Positions 49,570 through 59,952 of a stretch of 64,000 nucleotides of DNA are shown here, piece after piece. Positions within the stretch are counted from its first letter, which is position 1. The number at the start of each line of letters is the position of its first letter. This DNA is from Solea solea (taxonomy: Eukaryota; Chordata; Actinopteri; Pleuronectiformes; Soleidae). A program made the position numbers and the translations under genes. The notes under the pieces were generated by a model. That model saw nothing but the letters and a program-made list of their open reading frames with translations, searched no databases and was not told where the DNA came from. The DNA is taken from the NCBI RefSeq assembly GCF_958295425.1, contig NC_081138.1, forward strand, positions 4,047,302-4,111,301, written 5' to 3'.

Positions 49570-49876
49570 GTGGTGCTGTGCCGCTGTGGCGCTTCTTCAG
49601 CATGCGACAACTTCAGTTTCAGACGATCTCTCCAAAGGAGCCGCGGTGCAGCAGCCATGGGAGTGCATTACCTCAGCCATGCAATTTCCACCATCAATAA
49701 TTTAATCTATTTGCTCCAAAGCTGAAGACAGAGATATCGTGAAGCTTGTCGGGAGAGAACAGAGAGGGGAAATATACCCGCATTTAAGTCAATTACTCAG
49801 GGAGTTGTCCGACAACTCATCCCAGATGACACTGCTGTCCTGTTGAATGGTCTGTTTTACGACTGGGCAGTGAAAG
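49570..49876 (+). other. bdnf: candidate bdnf 5' exon IV homologue
   Basis: The stretch ends 'ctgttttacgactgggcagtgaaag' split as TTTTACGACTGGGC / AGTGAAAG, then the donor GTATGT at 49877. The end resembles mammalian exon IV (...TTTACTTTGACAAGTAGTG ACTGAAAAAG, from memory). Its position between the RE1-bearing region and the coding exon also fits. Upstream, CACATG at 49414 and GCGTCA at 49424 could be E-box and CRE-half sites. The 5' limit is unknown. Confidence 0.5.
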
Positions 49877-52800
49877 GTATGTCTATTATTATTATTATTG
49901 TTATTATAATAACAACCATTGTCGGTGTTATTATTATGAGCAAGTTTTGTATGTGTATGTCTAAAAAGGAAAACAAGTACCGTGATCCAGTCCGGTCGTC
50001 CTGCGCGCAGACAGCGCCTCAGCCCGATATGCGTAACCTTATCCTGGCGTTCATTAATAAAAAAACGGGAGTTATTATGTTGATTGGGTTTCCAGTGGAG
50101 AGAACACAGGCTCAGCAGATGTAATCTGGAGAGAGAGAGAGAGGGGGAGAGAGAGAGAGCATGTTGTTTCATCATGATGAGAGCAGCAGTCTGAGCAATG
50201 TGACTGGTTATTAGAATTTTTGTGTGTGTGTGTGTGTGTGTGTTGTTGGGACTGGAGAGAATCCAGCGTGCCTCTGCACTTCATGCGTCAGCCACGTTTG
50301 TGCGTTTTAATAAGTGCGACTCCACGCTCATAAACAGCTCAACCGAAAACTTTTTCTTTTTTCACCCCCCACCCCCCCTTCTCTTTTCTGTTGCTGTGTT
50401 TGCTCATCTGACCTCACACCCTGTGACCACACACACACACACACACACGCAGTTTTTGTATGGTTGTTGGTTGGAGCAAAGGTGGGGAGAAGAAGAAGAA
50501 GAAGAAAAAAACTTTGATGAACTCATTAAGACTTTATAGGAAACTCGAGACCTAAACGCCCAGCGTCGGCCGGCCAACACACACTGTTGAAGAACTCCTG
50601 GACAGAATGAGCACGGATTAAAAAAAACAAAAACAAAAAAAAGTCTCATTTACAGCCGGGGCGCGCGGCTGAAAACAAAACAGCTTTCTTTCATGTGAGC
50701 ATATCTCGCTGCACACGAGTTTGGGATGAATGGATGATGGTGTCATGATGAGTTAGTGATGTTCTTTCCGAAAAATGCCAAAGTGGAGCCAAATTCCTGC
50801 TCGGAGGTTGTGACTGAATGCCATACAAGTGAAGTTTACAACCTATTTACAATTACGCACGAGGGAAGAAGAAGGTGGTCCGTGCGTCCTGGGGAAAGGA
50901 GTTGACTTTGTTTTATCTGTCTGTCTGTCTGTCTGTCTGTCTGACTGAAGGAGACAGAAAGAAGAGATGGGAGGAAGGGAGAGAAAAAAAAAAGGAGCCC
51001 TTATTATATCACGGTCTCACACGCCCTCTAGTGCACAGACTCTGGTATTGCAGCGCTGTCACTTTGAACCTGCAGGTCTGTTGGTGTTTGTTGGTTAGTT
51101 TTCAGGTTTAAAGGAGTCATACGTTGATTTTTTTACCATCTTTTTTTCTTTTGCTAAGACAACACACGTGTGACTGACTTAAAAACTGTTGCATATCAAC
51201 GATGTTTGGGGCTTTAAATGTGATTATTGTGTGTGTGTGTGTGAGTGGGATCATTCAGCAGCTTTCTGAATGCCGGGGCTTTCTGTGGCAGTGGCTGCGG
51301 TCGGGCTCCCGGGCTGCAGGTATAATCCTCCAGTAATGCTCGTCTCTTACTCAAACTGTGTCTGCGTGAAAAACAGATCTGGAAGGAGAAGCAAGCTTCC
51401 ACATGTGTCAGCCATTGCTGCAGAACGGGGTCCTCGGGTTAAAAAAAAAAATTGTGCTGCATCTGTTTCTTTACATGGCGAACATGACAAAACATGTCGC
51501 GGGGTAAATAGCTCGCGCAGGCCTGACACAGCTCTGAACAAAGACAGGTGCCCACGAGGGAGCAAGGGAAAGAAATGTTGTTATAGGTCACACATTTCTA
51601 TTCAAATGTAGCGGGGCACATTCCCCTCGTTCACCTGCTTGTTTTCGCCCTCCTAACGGTTTCCCCGCGACGTCTCGCGCGCCGTTAGCGGAGATGAAGC
51701 CATAAAGTGTGTTGACATGTGCGCGGGGGGGGGGGGGGAGACTGGGGGCACATTACGGGCCGTGCAATAATACGAGTCATGCTAGCCCTTTCATGCTTTG
51801 GAGGCACTTTTCAAGCGTCTGTCAAAGGAGACATTTATCACTTTAATCCCCACCTGGCGCGGAGAATAACCGCGCGAGGGGCTAAGTTACATATCGCTGT
51901 CACACGGCGCTGCGCCTCTCAAAGCAGACGAACAGGTGGTCATCTGGAGATGCCGAAGCCAAACAGTGCGCCACGCACTCACCTGCCCCTATTGTCCTGG
52001 GTGTTTCATGCTCCGGGCGTGTGCATAAAGCCGTGTTTGAAAAGCAGTTATTGCAGCAGGCTTTATTCATCTCCACTCCGCGTTATTAGCTCAGTATACT
52101 CATCGCGGGAGTGACTTACGGCTTTGATCATATTACACTCACATGACCCCGTGTATTCCATTTTAGAAGTGTATAATGAAGGTAGAGGAAAAACCCTTGC
52201 GATGGCGACGATGGATTCTGCAGGAAAAAAAAAAAGTAGACGAAGCTCCTCTCTTGGTTTATTATTCATGCTCATTATTGTTAACTCACAGGCCGCGTTT
52301 TTTATTAACTGCGAAATCCTCATAAAAAAATCCTTCGTTCACTGGATGTATAAAACCAGAGCAAAACCAATCAGTTGTCACATTTAGCCTCTGGTTGATA
52401 CAAGCCAGAGCTTCTCCACCAGTCCCATAGCAATTAAATGATTCATTGGCTTTATCGCATTTTAACAGGATGTTGATTGAGAGCATAAGCCATATTGATT
52501 GTCCTGATGGAAACAGGAAATCACAGAGATAGAAATAAAATCATTTGTTGTTCCCGGTGTGAGGATACCCGGGGGAACGGCATGCAATTGCACACTGTTG
52601 AGTGGCATTACCCCCAGCAACCTCCTCCCCTCCATTCTCTCCCCTATGGAGACCTGGAAGAGACGTCATCTGTGGTTGTTATGCTGCGAAATGACGCCGG
52701 CACTCTCTCCACCCCCTGCTACTGCAATATTACCCCTGTGGTCTGTTACGGAAGATGCAGCACTCTTCGTCTGCACCATTTCCAGCATGAAGTTTGACGC

Positions 52801-53600
52801 CTAACAGTAATCAGCTCTCTGCCGTCATTTCCCTCATGTGGAAGTGGAACCATTTGAGCTCGATGCTGATAATAATATCAGCCTAAATGCATCCTACACA
52901 TAAAGCTCATGACTGGGCCTCTGTCCCGTAAACCTACAGGATTTTCTGTGCTGGGAAGCCTCACAGAAGATTCTTCTTCTTGGAACCCACCATTGTAGGG
53001 TTAATGCCTGTGATGCCTTATTGACAGTGGTAATTATTAACTCCTTGTTCTTGGCTTTGTTCCTCATTGTTGTTTTAGTTGATGAGAGGAAAAATACCCC
53101 CCCCCCACCCATCTCTCCCTGCAAACACATAGAAGCTGCCTCTCCCCACGCCCTCCTCCCCCCCCCATGTAACACGTACACTCACACTCACTGTGGAGGG
53201 AGCACGTCACAGAGCTTGGGGAATGAGCGGCTCATTAAGAAGAAGGATGTGATATTTTGAATAGAGCCTGTGAGACTCCCAGCACATCTATTTTTAGCCC
53301 AGATACCTCTATGGCAGTCGCCGTGGTGTCGGTTAATTGCAGCCACGGCCCCAGATACCAATTAAGAATGAAACAAATGCTTTTAAGGTGGGGTTTTTTG
53401 CTCCTCCCCGTCGGAGAGGTCCTCCTCATGTCCGTCCAGAGTGGGGGCAGTGAGCGTGTTTGCTCGGGTGTGTTTTCCTGTATCAGGTCGGGACATGCGG
53501 CGTGCTGTTAAAGCCTCGGTCCGGCTATTTTTAAATGAGCCCCAGTGGAAGGCAAGATCCAGGTTTCCTTCTCATGATGCTTGCTTGTGTGTCTGTGGCT
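49877..53600. other. bdnf: bdnf intronic DNA, candidate conserved non-coding blocks
   Basis: It contains (ATT)n at 49885-49912, (TG)n at 50221-50242, (CA)n near 50431 and (TGTC)n at 50919-50943. The block 52040-52500 is unusually free of simple repeats and rich in homeobox-type ATTA/CAATTA words, so it could be an enhancer. Coding potential is not seen. Confidence 0.4.
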
Positions 53601-53655
53601 GTTGGATGCCGACCCATGTCTCACTGACTGCTGCGAATCTGAGCGCTTCTCAAAG
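53560..53655 (+). other. bdnf: candidate additional bdnf 5' exon (V/VI-like) end
   Basis: The sequence ends GCTTCTCAAAG followed by a strong donor GTAAGG at 53656. It lies 1.25 kb upstream of the coding exon, where proximal noncoding 5' exons occur in other vertebrates. Only the donor and position support it. Confidence 0.35.
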
Positions 53656-54904
53656 GTAAGGGATGCGTGTGTGTGTGTGTGTGTGTGTGCACTCAGGCAG
53701 GTTGATTTGCCGGTGGAAGGACGAGCGTGGTGCCGCCGCTCTCCGGAGCCTTGAGCCTCAGCGCTTCGGGGAGCACAGTGTGACGCATCTTTCTGTCATT
53801 GAGTCTTGTTTTTCGTGACGTCCGGTTAGTGTCACCCTCCGCCGTCCGCCTGCCAAAGACAAACGGCGTCCCTCAACAAACTCCTTCCTCCCATTCATGA
53901 GTGCAGGGGTCTCATATCCGATGTGATTCACCAGCACCAGACCATAATACTGTCAGTGGTGACACAGACACGGCATTTCCCATGGGTGCATGGGTGTTGC
54001 TATAGTGACCTTTTTTTTTTATAGTCAAATTATAATACATGAGCTCTTCAAACAAACAAAACAAACAGAGGAACAGTCCTTATGTAAACACAGCGCCTCT
54101 CTGAATGCTGTCAGCTCACTGCTCACCTGGCTCACAAGGCCCATTATCTGCCACCTGTCACTTTTATTATGCATCTAAAACGATTGCCTGTAAGGCCTTT
54201 ACCCACACACAACGTGTAAGAATATAATAATTAGAACATTTTTGTTCTCAGAAACTCAGAAAACAAAGTTTAGGCTTCTGTTTCATGTGGTTTTGGACAC
54301 AGAGTCAGATTAAAGAGGCAGAATAGGAACTCCTGTTCTGTCATGTTTGGGCATCGGTCGGCCTCTGATAGAAACATTCAGCGTGTCAACAAACCAAGTT
54401 CATAAAACGTGGGGAACACATGAGCTTCACAACTCGGTGGTTGTAAATGAGTGGCCGTTGTAACATCCTGCCGAGATAAACTGTTTACACTTTAACACAC
54501 GAGTAAAAAAAAACAAAACAAACAAGAAGAGGCTTGTAAATGATAGCAAGCCCGTGAGGATGTAGTGACATCTATTTGTGCTCTTTTATCTTTAGTAATA
54601 AACAATCTCTCTGACGCCGCGGGAACACAGCTTTTGTGCGTCGCTGCCAACAACAATAAAAAGCGACGCCAGACTTCACATCGACACAGAACGATTACAG
54701 TTTGCAAACACGGGCGACGCCGTGCCAATATCAGTTTAATAAAAGAGAGTCTGTGATTATTTCAAGCTCTCCCTCTCTCTCCAAGGAAGAGCAGTGCGCT
54801 TAAATGAGACGAGATGTTGAGAAGAAACGTGGATTGAAAATGACTAACTGTCTTGTTCTCTCTCCTCCCCTCTCTGTCTCCTCCCTTTTGTCTCCCCCCT
54901 CCAG
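53656..54904. other. bdnf: bdnf intron before coding exon
   Basis: It starts at the GTAAGG donor with a (GT)n run at 53668-53688. It ends with a pyrimidine-rich tract (ctctctgtctcctcccttt...) and the acceptor CAG at 54902-54904. No other element seen. Confidence 0.6.
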
Positions 54905-54925
54905 TTCCACCAGGTTAGAAGAGTG

Positions 54926-55756
54926 ATGACCATCCTGTTCCTTACTATGGTTATTTCATACTTCAGTTGCATGAGAGCTGCGCCCCTGAGAGACGCCCCG
55001 GGCATGCGGGGCCACCGGACGGAAGGCTACTTGGGCGCTGCCGCCGCCGCCGCCGCTGCCGCAGCGACGGCCGCACGAGGCCACGGGACTCCACAGGGCG
55101 GCAGTGGGCCCGGCCAGCGCGGGGAACTGCCCTCGCTCACAGACACGTTCGAGCAAGTGATCGAGGAGCTGCTGGAGGTGGAGGGGGAGGCGGCGCAGCT
55201 GGGACAGGGGGCTGATATGAGCCAGGGAGGCGGGGGCCCTTCCTCTGCGGTCACCGCAGAGAACAAGGATGTCAACCTGTACGACTCGCGGGTGATGATC
55301 AGCAACCAAGTGCCTTTGGAGCCGCCCTTGCTCTTTCTCCTGGAGGAATACAAAAACTATCTGGATGCCGCTAATATGTCCATGAGGGTGCGGCGACACT
55401 CCGATCCCTCACGGCGCGGAGAGCTCAGCGTGTGTGACAGTATTAGCCAGTGGGTGACAGCTGTGGATAAAAAGACGGCAATAGACATGTCTGGGCAGAC
55501 AGTTACCGTCATGGAAAAGGTCCCTGTCCCCAATGGCCAACTGAAGCAATACTTTTATGAGACCAAATGCAACCCCATGGGGTACACGAAGGACGGCTGC
55601 AGAGGAATAGACAAGCGGCATTATAATTCCCAATGCAGGACAACCCAGTCCTACGTGCGAGCGCTTACCATGGATAGCAAAAAGAAGATTGGCTGGCGGT
55701 TTATAAGGATAGACACTTCATGTGTATGCACATTGACCATTAAAAGAGGGAGATAG
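54926..55756 (+). CDS. bdnf: brain-derived neurotrophic factor, prepro-form (276 aa)
   Basis: Secreted neurotrophin and ligand of TrkB and p75NTR, made as a proprotein and cleaved to a dimeric factor for neuronal survival and plasticity. Start ATG is at 54926; it lies in the single coding exon, whose acceptor is at 54904. Residues 1-18 ([18 protein letters not shown]) form the signal peptide. The prodomain (19-157) contains a 10-residue poly-alanine run (38-47) and a Gly-rich stretch absent from mammals, then the conserved [16 protein letters not shown] with an N-glycosylation site at N150. The furin site RVRR (154-157) precedes a 119-residue mature region beginning [10 protein letters not shown]. 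It has the six cystine-knot cysteines (mature 13, 58, 68, 80, 109, 111) and ends CTLTIKRGR. The valine equivalent to human Val66 is kept ([10 protein letters not shown]). Mature residue 76 is Tyr where tetrapods have Trp. An alternative transcript from exon I adds MFHQVRRV. Confidence 0.99.
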   Translation: MTILFLTMVISYFSCMRAAPLRDAPGMRGHRTEGYLGAAAAAAAAAATAARGHGTPQGGSGPGQRGELPSLTDTFEQVIEELLEVEGEAAQLGQGADMSQGGGGPSSAVTAENKDVNLYDSRVMISNQVPLEPPLLFLLEEYKNYLDAANMSMRVRRHSDPSRRGELSVCDSISQWVTAVDKKTAIDMSGQTVTVMEKVPVPNGQLKQYFYETKCNPMGYTKDGCRGIDKRHYNSQCRTTQSYVRALTMDSKKKIGWRFIRIDTSCVCTLTIKRGR

Positions 55757-56590
55757 TGTATAAAATGTATAGATTTTATTGAAGAGTTTAAAAAAGAGAA
55801 TAAAGAGAAAATATCTATTTGTATATATACATAACAGGGTAAATTATTCCGTCAAATGAAAATTTTATGGACTGCATGTAAAAAAAGATGAAGTTTATAC
55901 AGTAAAAGTGATACTACAGTCTATTTATTGAACATATTCATGACCTTGTAAACAATTAAAAAAAATCTGATCAGTCATTTGCGCCCAGTTTAAATTACTA
56001 TATCACATTCCTCAAGACATTGTGATTTGTTTACGTTGCCAAGAATTAGACAAAAAAAAAAGAGAGAGAGACAAGGAAGAGAAGGGAGAGAAAAAAAAAC
56101 CAGGCAAGGAAAAGAGCGAGAGAGAGGACAGTTCCATCGTCAAAGGCTTGCATGCTGCTTCAATTGTGAATTGAGAAATCCTCCACTAACAAAAAAAAAA
56201 GGATATGATGCTGACCAAAAAAAAACAATAAAAAAAAAACATTCCGTTTACATTCTCAGCAGAAAACAACTTTCCTCTCAAGTAATTTATCTGTTTACTG
56301 TTCTAAACTTCTCAAGGTAATGTTGAAATTACATACTATGTCAAGGTGCTGTTGTCAAAGCTTTGCTGTTTATTTTTTTATCCCCACCAGAGGACAAGAT
56401 ATATATATATATATATAAAAAGAAAGTATATATATAGATATGCATATACATATGTATATGTATATATACATATATACATATATTCATTGACATGTTTCTG
56501 GGTTAATATTATTCATTTTGTATGTTGTGAAGTTGTTTGCAATATTAAACTGAAATATTTGAAGAAATAAAAATGACTATAGGCAAATGA
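55757..56590 (+). other. bdnf: bdnf 3' UTR
   Basis: AT-rich sequence after the stop. AATAAA hexamers are at 55799-55804, only about 45 nt past the stop, and at 56566-56571 in 'gaagaaataaaaatgac', which is the likelier main site. It contains an AT microsatellite at 56399-56480. Long bdnf 3' UTRs in other vertebrates direct dendritic mRNA localisation; whether a longer form exists here cannot be told. Confidence 0.65.
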
Positions 56591-56677
56591 AAAGCAAAAC
56601 CAATGTCGATAAAGTTTCAACAGTGCATTTCTAGGCCCAGATAAACTTTATTATACAGGCAGGCAGGGAGGACGCCA

Positions 56678-56720
<43 letters not shown>

Positions 56721-59640
56721 GTTTTCATGACTTCAGAGGTCATTGCATTGACTTACATTCATTTCCTGGGGACTTACTCGAACCTTAACCATAACTACTA
56801 TAGGCCTAATCCTAACCCTGACCCCTGACCTCTAACCTTAACCTAACCCTGACCTCAGCATAACATGTCTTCACCTTAAAATGTACTCATTTACATTATG
56901 GGGATTTTTGTCCCCATAAGGAAGACAAGTCCCCATAATGTGACTGTGGAAACAGATTTAGGTCCCCAAAACATGAGGAAAACCAGACGCACACACACAC
57001 ACACACACACAAAGAGGTTCTTTTAAGGACTCTCCTTGACCTCCATCCATTTGAACAGCCAATCCAAATCTCAACCCCAGTCCAAGTGAGATTCTGCCTC
57101 AGTAGGGACCAGGTTTTACTGGTCCTGACACAAGGTCCTCAAGAGGAAATACAAACAAACACACACACACACACACACTGCTCCATAAAAACAAAGAATG
57201 GAGTTGTTATACATTTTTACAGGCTGTAATGAAATCATTTATTTTCCAGTGCATTGGAACAGCAGTAAGACAGCGTTCTGGGTGGAGACCACGTATATTT
57301 ACCAGCTCTGGGTGTTACTCAGTGTTATATTGGGGGGGGGGGGGGAGGAGAATTATATCATTTATAAACCACTTCCTGCTTCAGCACATTCATTTGAACA
57401 CTTTGTTCAAACGACTGTGCTTTTGATGTTTTTCGTTCTCCCATGAATGCACATGTGAAACATCGCGATGACAAGGATTTAGCATCACGAGTTTAAAAAA
57501 CACACACAAGTGCAGACAAGTGTAAGTACGCCACAGTTGCATGACAGTGGCTGGATTCACCCACACACACAAACATTTGTGTACATAAAAAACATGACAG
57601 CCAGCATGCTCCTGTTGGTGCACGGTAATCCCGTCTTGAAATCTACAACAAAAGAGCAATCATTGCAGATTATATGCAGCTGTGATCACAAGGTGAAGCC
57701 TCGCGGTGCCCGGGTTAAACGGCTGCCGCGGCTCCATGTCAACATTCCCTCCGACAGGCGATAATTCACTGCATTGAATTACCTTTCACTCACCGAGTCT
57801 GGCTGCCATTGTTCAAGGTTATAGCGAGATAATAAAATCTGAAAAACACATTTCGGATGGATGAGACACTTCTATATATACAGGATGAAAAAAAACTTCA
57901 CCCCAAAGCTTCGAATACACGTTTGTTTGCATCAAACCACCTCATTTTACTGCGTCTTCATCCGCCTGAAGGTAAGTGTGACCTCTGCGGAGAACCAGAA
58001 ATGGCATGTTGAGATTTGGAGAAACAAATTGCTGAATCGAGGAAAAAACTTTTTTTTTCTGTGAGCAGAGAAAAGATGCTCCACTTTCTTCTCGGCTTGG
58101 ATCCTCCAGAGAAGCTTGATGAAGATGCTGTGAGTTACTTTTTTATATGTAAGAAAAAGAAAGAGAAAAAAAAGAGAGAGAGAGAGAGCAAGTTGAGGAT
58201 TAAAAAGAGAGTCTAAGACAAGCATAGCATAAATCACCTGTCATCCAAAACTGAGCTTTCTCATTATGACCTAACAAGCCAAGTCACAATGAATTCATTT
58301 ATTACCCTAAGTCATTTCATCCTTTGGGAGGAAAAGCAGTTGTATTGCACTTTTTTCCCCCCGCGCAGAATGCAGAACAATGAATCAAACCCTCTGGGAT
58401 GTGTGTACAAGTTATCTGAACTGCACCATTTATCACGAGCGGACACCTCGAGCTATTTTTGTTAAGCAAAGCTTAAGCGAGAGAAAACTTCCGTCTTCCA
58501 ATTAAATTAAAGCAATGAACCTAGTTTCTCTGAAATCACCAGCTGGGTTTACGCCGGGGCTACATCTACTGTACTGTATGTTCACAGGCCGGCCCACATT
58601 GTGCTTGGGCGATCATAAATCATGCATGTTGGTAAGTCTTACAGTATGATTTCACAATGAAAAAGGAGGTCGCGCTTCCACAATGGGCTTCTCAGCCGAG
58701 TGCTAAACCCCCAAAATAGCAAGTACATTCATAAAGGTATGAATGGTAGCACATCCCAATTCAGCAGTCGGTGCAAAGTGCCCACATTCACTTTTTTTTC
58801 TCTCACCAGATAGTAATGCTGTACTTTTTTAACAATGATTTAACACTTTTCAAGCTTTAATGCATGAAACAAGAAGACAGAGGAGGGAAAATGGGCTCAT
58901 TGTTCACTTAAAAAGAGCCAGGAATTGCTGCTTCTTCAGGTCAGACTCCAAACAGCGATGCCACACAGAGGGCAGGTTTCATCATCTGTCGAAGGGCAGA
59001 CAGTGCCATCACCACTTGGGTGTGGTCAGAGCAAAAGTGAGTCTTGTCTGAATGTTCAGAGAGAGGGGGAGAGAGAGAGAGCAGTCTGCAGCAGTTTCCC
59101 TGCAGGATCATGTATGGGAGTCACAAGACGCGCTGCAGCAGCCGGCCAGTAGAGGACAGTAGAGAGTCTCATCCTTCCCAGGTGTCAGCAAACACACTTT
59201 TCCTGCTCCAGTTGCACCGCAGCACATCACGTAACAACTCCTGGATTTATGAACATCCATGTTGGGTGTATGATAATTGAATAGCCCACGTTGTATTGCT
59301 CTTATTTTATTATTTATCAGTACCATGGAGATGGGATCAGGTAGCACACACAAGGCCCAATATGAGCACCTCACATTCAGAATAATCCAAGTCACCAGTA
59401 AACACTGTCTTAATTTAGAGTTAAATCTCAGCCACAGCAGTATTTACATTTTTGAGAGACATGTGTATCTACTACTGTGCAATTTACAACATTCTGATAT
59501 AGCATAACATGTAGAGAAACATTTGTAGGATTAGAGAAGTGCTTATAGTATTAAAGAGATATTTGATTAGTTCTATTTGTTATAGTTTGCAGTTGGAATT
59601 CATATGATAGAAAAATAATTGAAATCGCCTTGTAATTCAA
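56591..59640. other. bdnf-lin7c intergenic region
   Basis: It begins with CA-repeat DNA (56660-57180), followed by a G-run at 57331-57343, a GA-rich run at 58155-58190 and mostly unique AT-rich sequence. The block 58500-58660 is complex, with no repeat signature. No gene or RNA gene seen. Confidence 0.5.
56660..57180. repeat. CA-microsatellite cluster with degenerate CCTAAC tract
   Basis: Three CA runs (56679-56718, 56986-57011, 57160-57178) flank degenerate 'cctaaccctgac' repeats at 56770-56870 and the palindromic 'ttatggggatttttgtcccc'. This arrangement is common in fish genomes. The CCTAAC words are too irregular to be telomeric. Confidence 0.75.
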
Positions 59641-59915
59641 GGTGTAGTTAGAAAAGACGCATTCACGGACGACAATTTTCAGAGGAAAAGAATAGGAAAA
59701 GAACGCGCTGTGCTGGGTGGGTTTTCCCACCTCTACAAGGGTTCGTGAACGCACCATGACACTGGCAGCTAGCCTAGCCGGCTAACTTTTGCTAATCTGA
59801 TTTATCGCCTGAGTTAAGCACACGTAACGTGAGCCAGGATTATCAAATTTCAGTTTTCCACATCCAGCGTTTAACACACTATCTACCTGACGCCGAACAA
59901 CCACTCCGCACAAAA
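59641..59915 (+). promoter_or_regulatory. lin7c: lin7c promoter / 5' UTR region
   Basis: The 275 bp before the lin7c ATG includes the 'gctagcctagccggctaact' palindromic stretch and no TATA box near a plausible start. The transcription start is not defined. The ATG context is CAAAAATGG, with A at -3 and G at +4, a strong Kozak context. Confidence 0.5.
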
Positions 59916-59952
59916 ATGGCATCGCTTGGGGAGCCCGTGCGACTGGAAAGAG
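59916..59952 (+). CDS. lin7c: lin7c exon 1 (coding part)
   Basis: Encodes [12 protein letters not shown] plus one base. The donor is GTAAAG at 59953. The start has a good Kozak context. Confidence 0.94.

Noticed and set aside
49139..49705. 188-aa ORF (+)
   Set aside because: Much of it is a translated CT tract (SLSLSL...). It overlaps candidate bdnf 5' non-coding exon sequence.
54923..54925. GTG upstream of the bdnf ATG as a start codon
   Set aside because: It is in frame but belongs to the exon-leader reading (…RRV-M). The conserved start is the ATG at 54926, with another possible start only through splicing from exon I.
54956..55399. 147-aa antisense ORF over bdnf
   Set aside because: It is a shadow of the GC-rich bdnf coding exon, with no family resemblance and no splice or promoter evidence.
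56770..56870. Interstitial telomeric repeat
   Set aside because: The CCTAAC words are irregular and mixed with CTGACC. The flanks are a common CA-associated fish repeat.
58016..58216. 66-aa ORF between bdnf and lin7c as a small gene
   Set aside because: It ends in a translated GA-rich microsatellite (KKKEKKKRERES) and has no recognisable domain.
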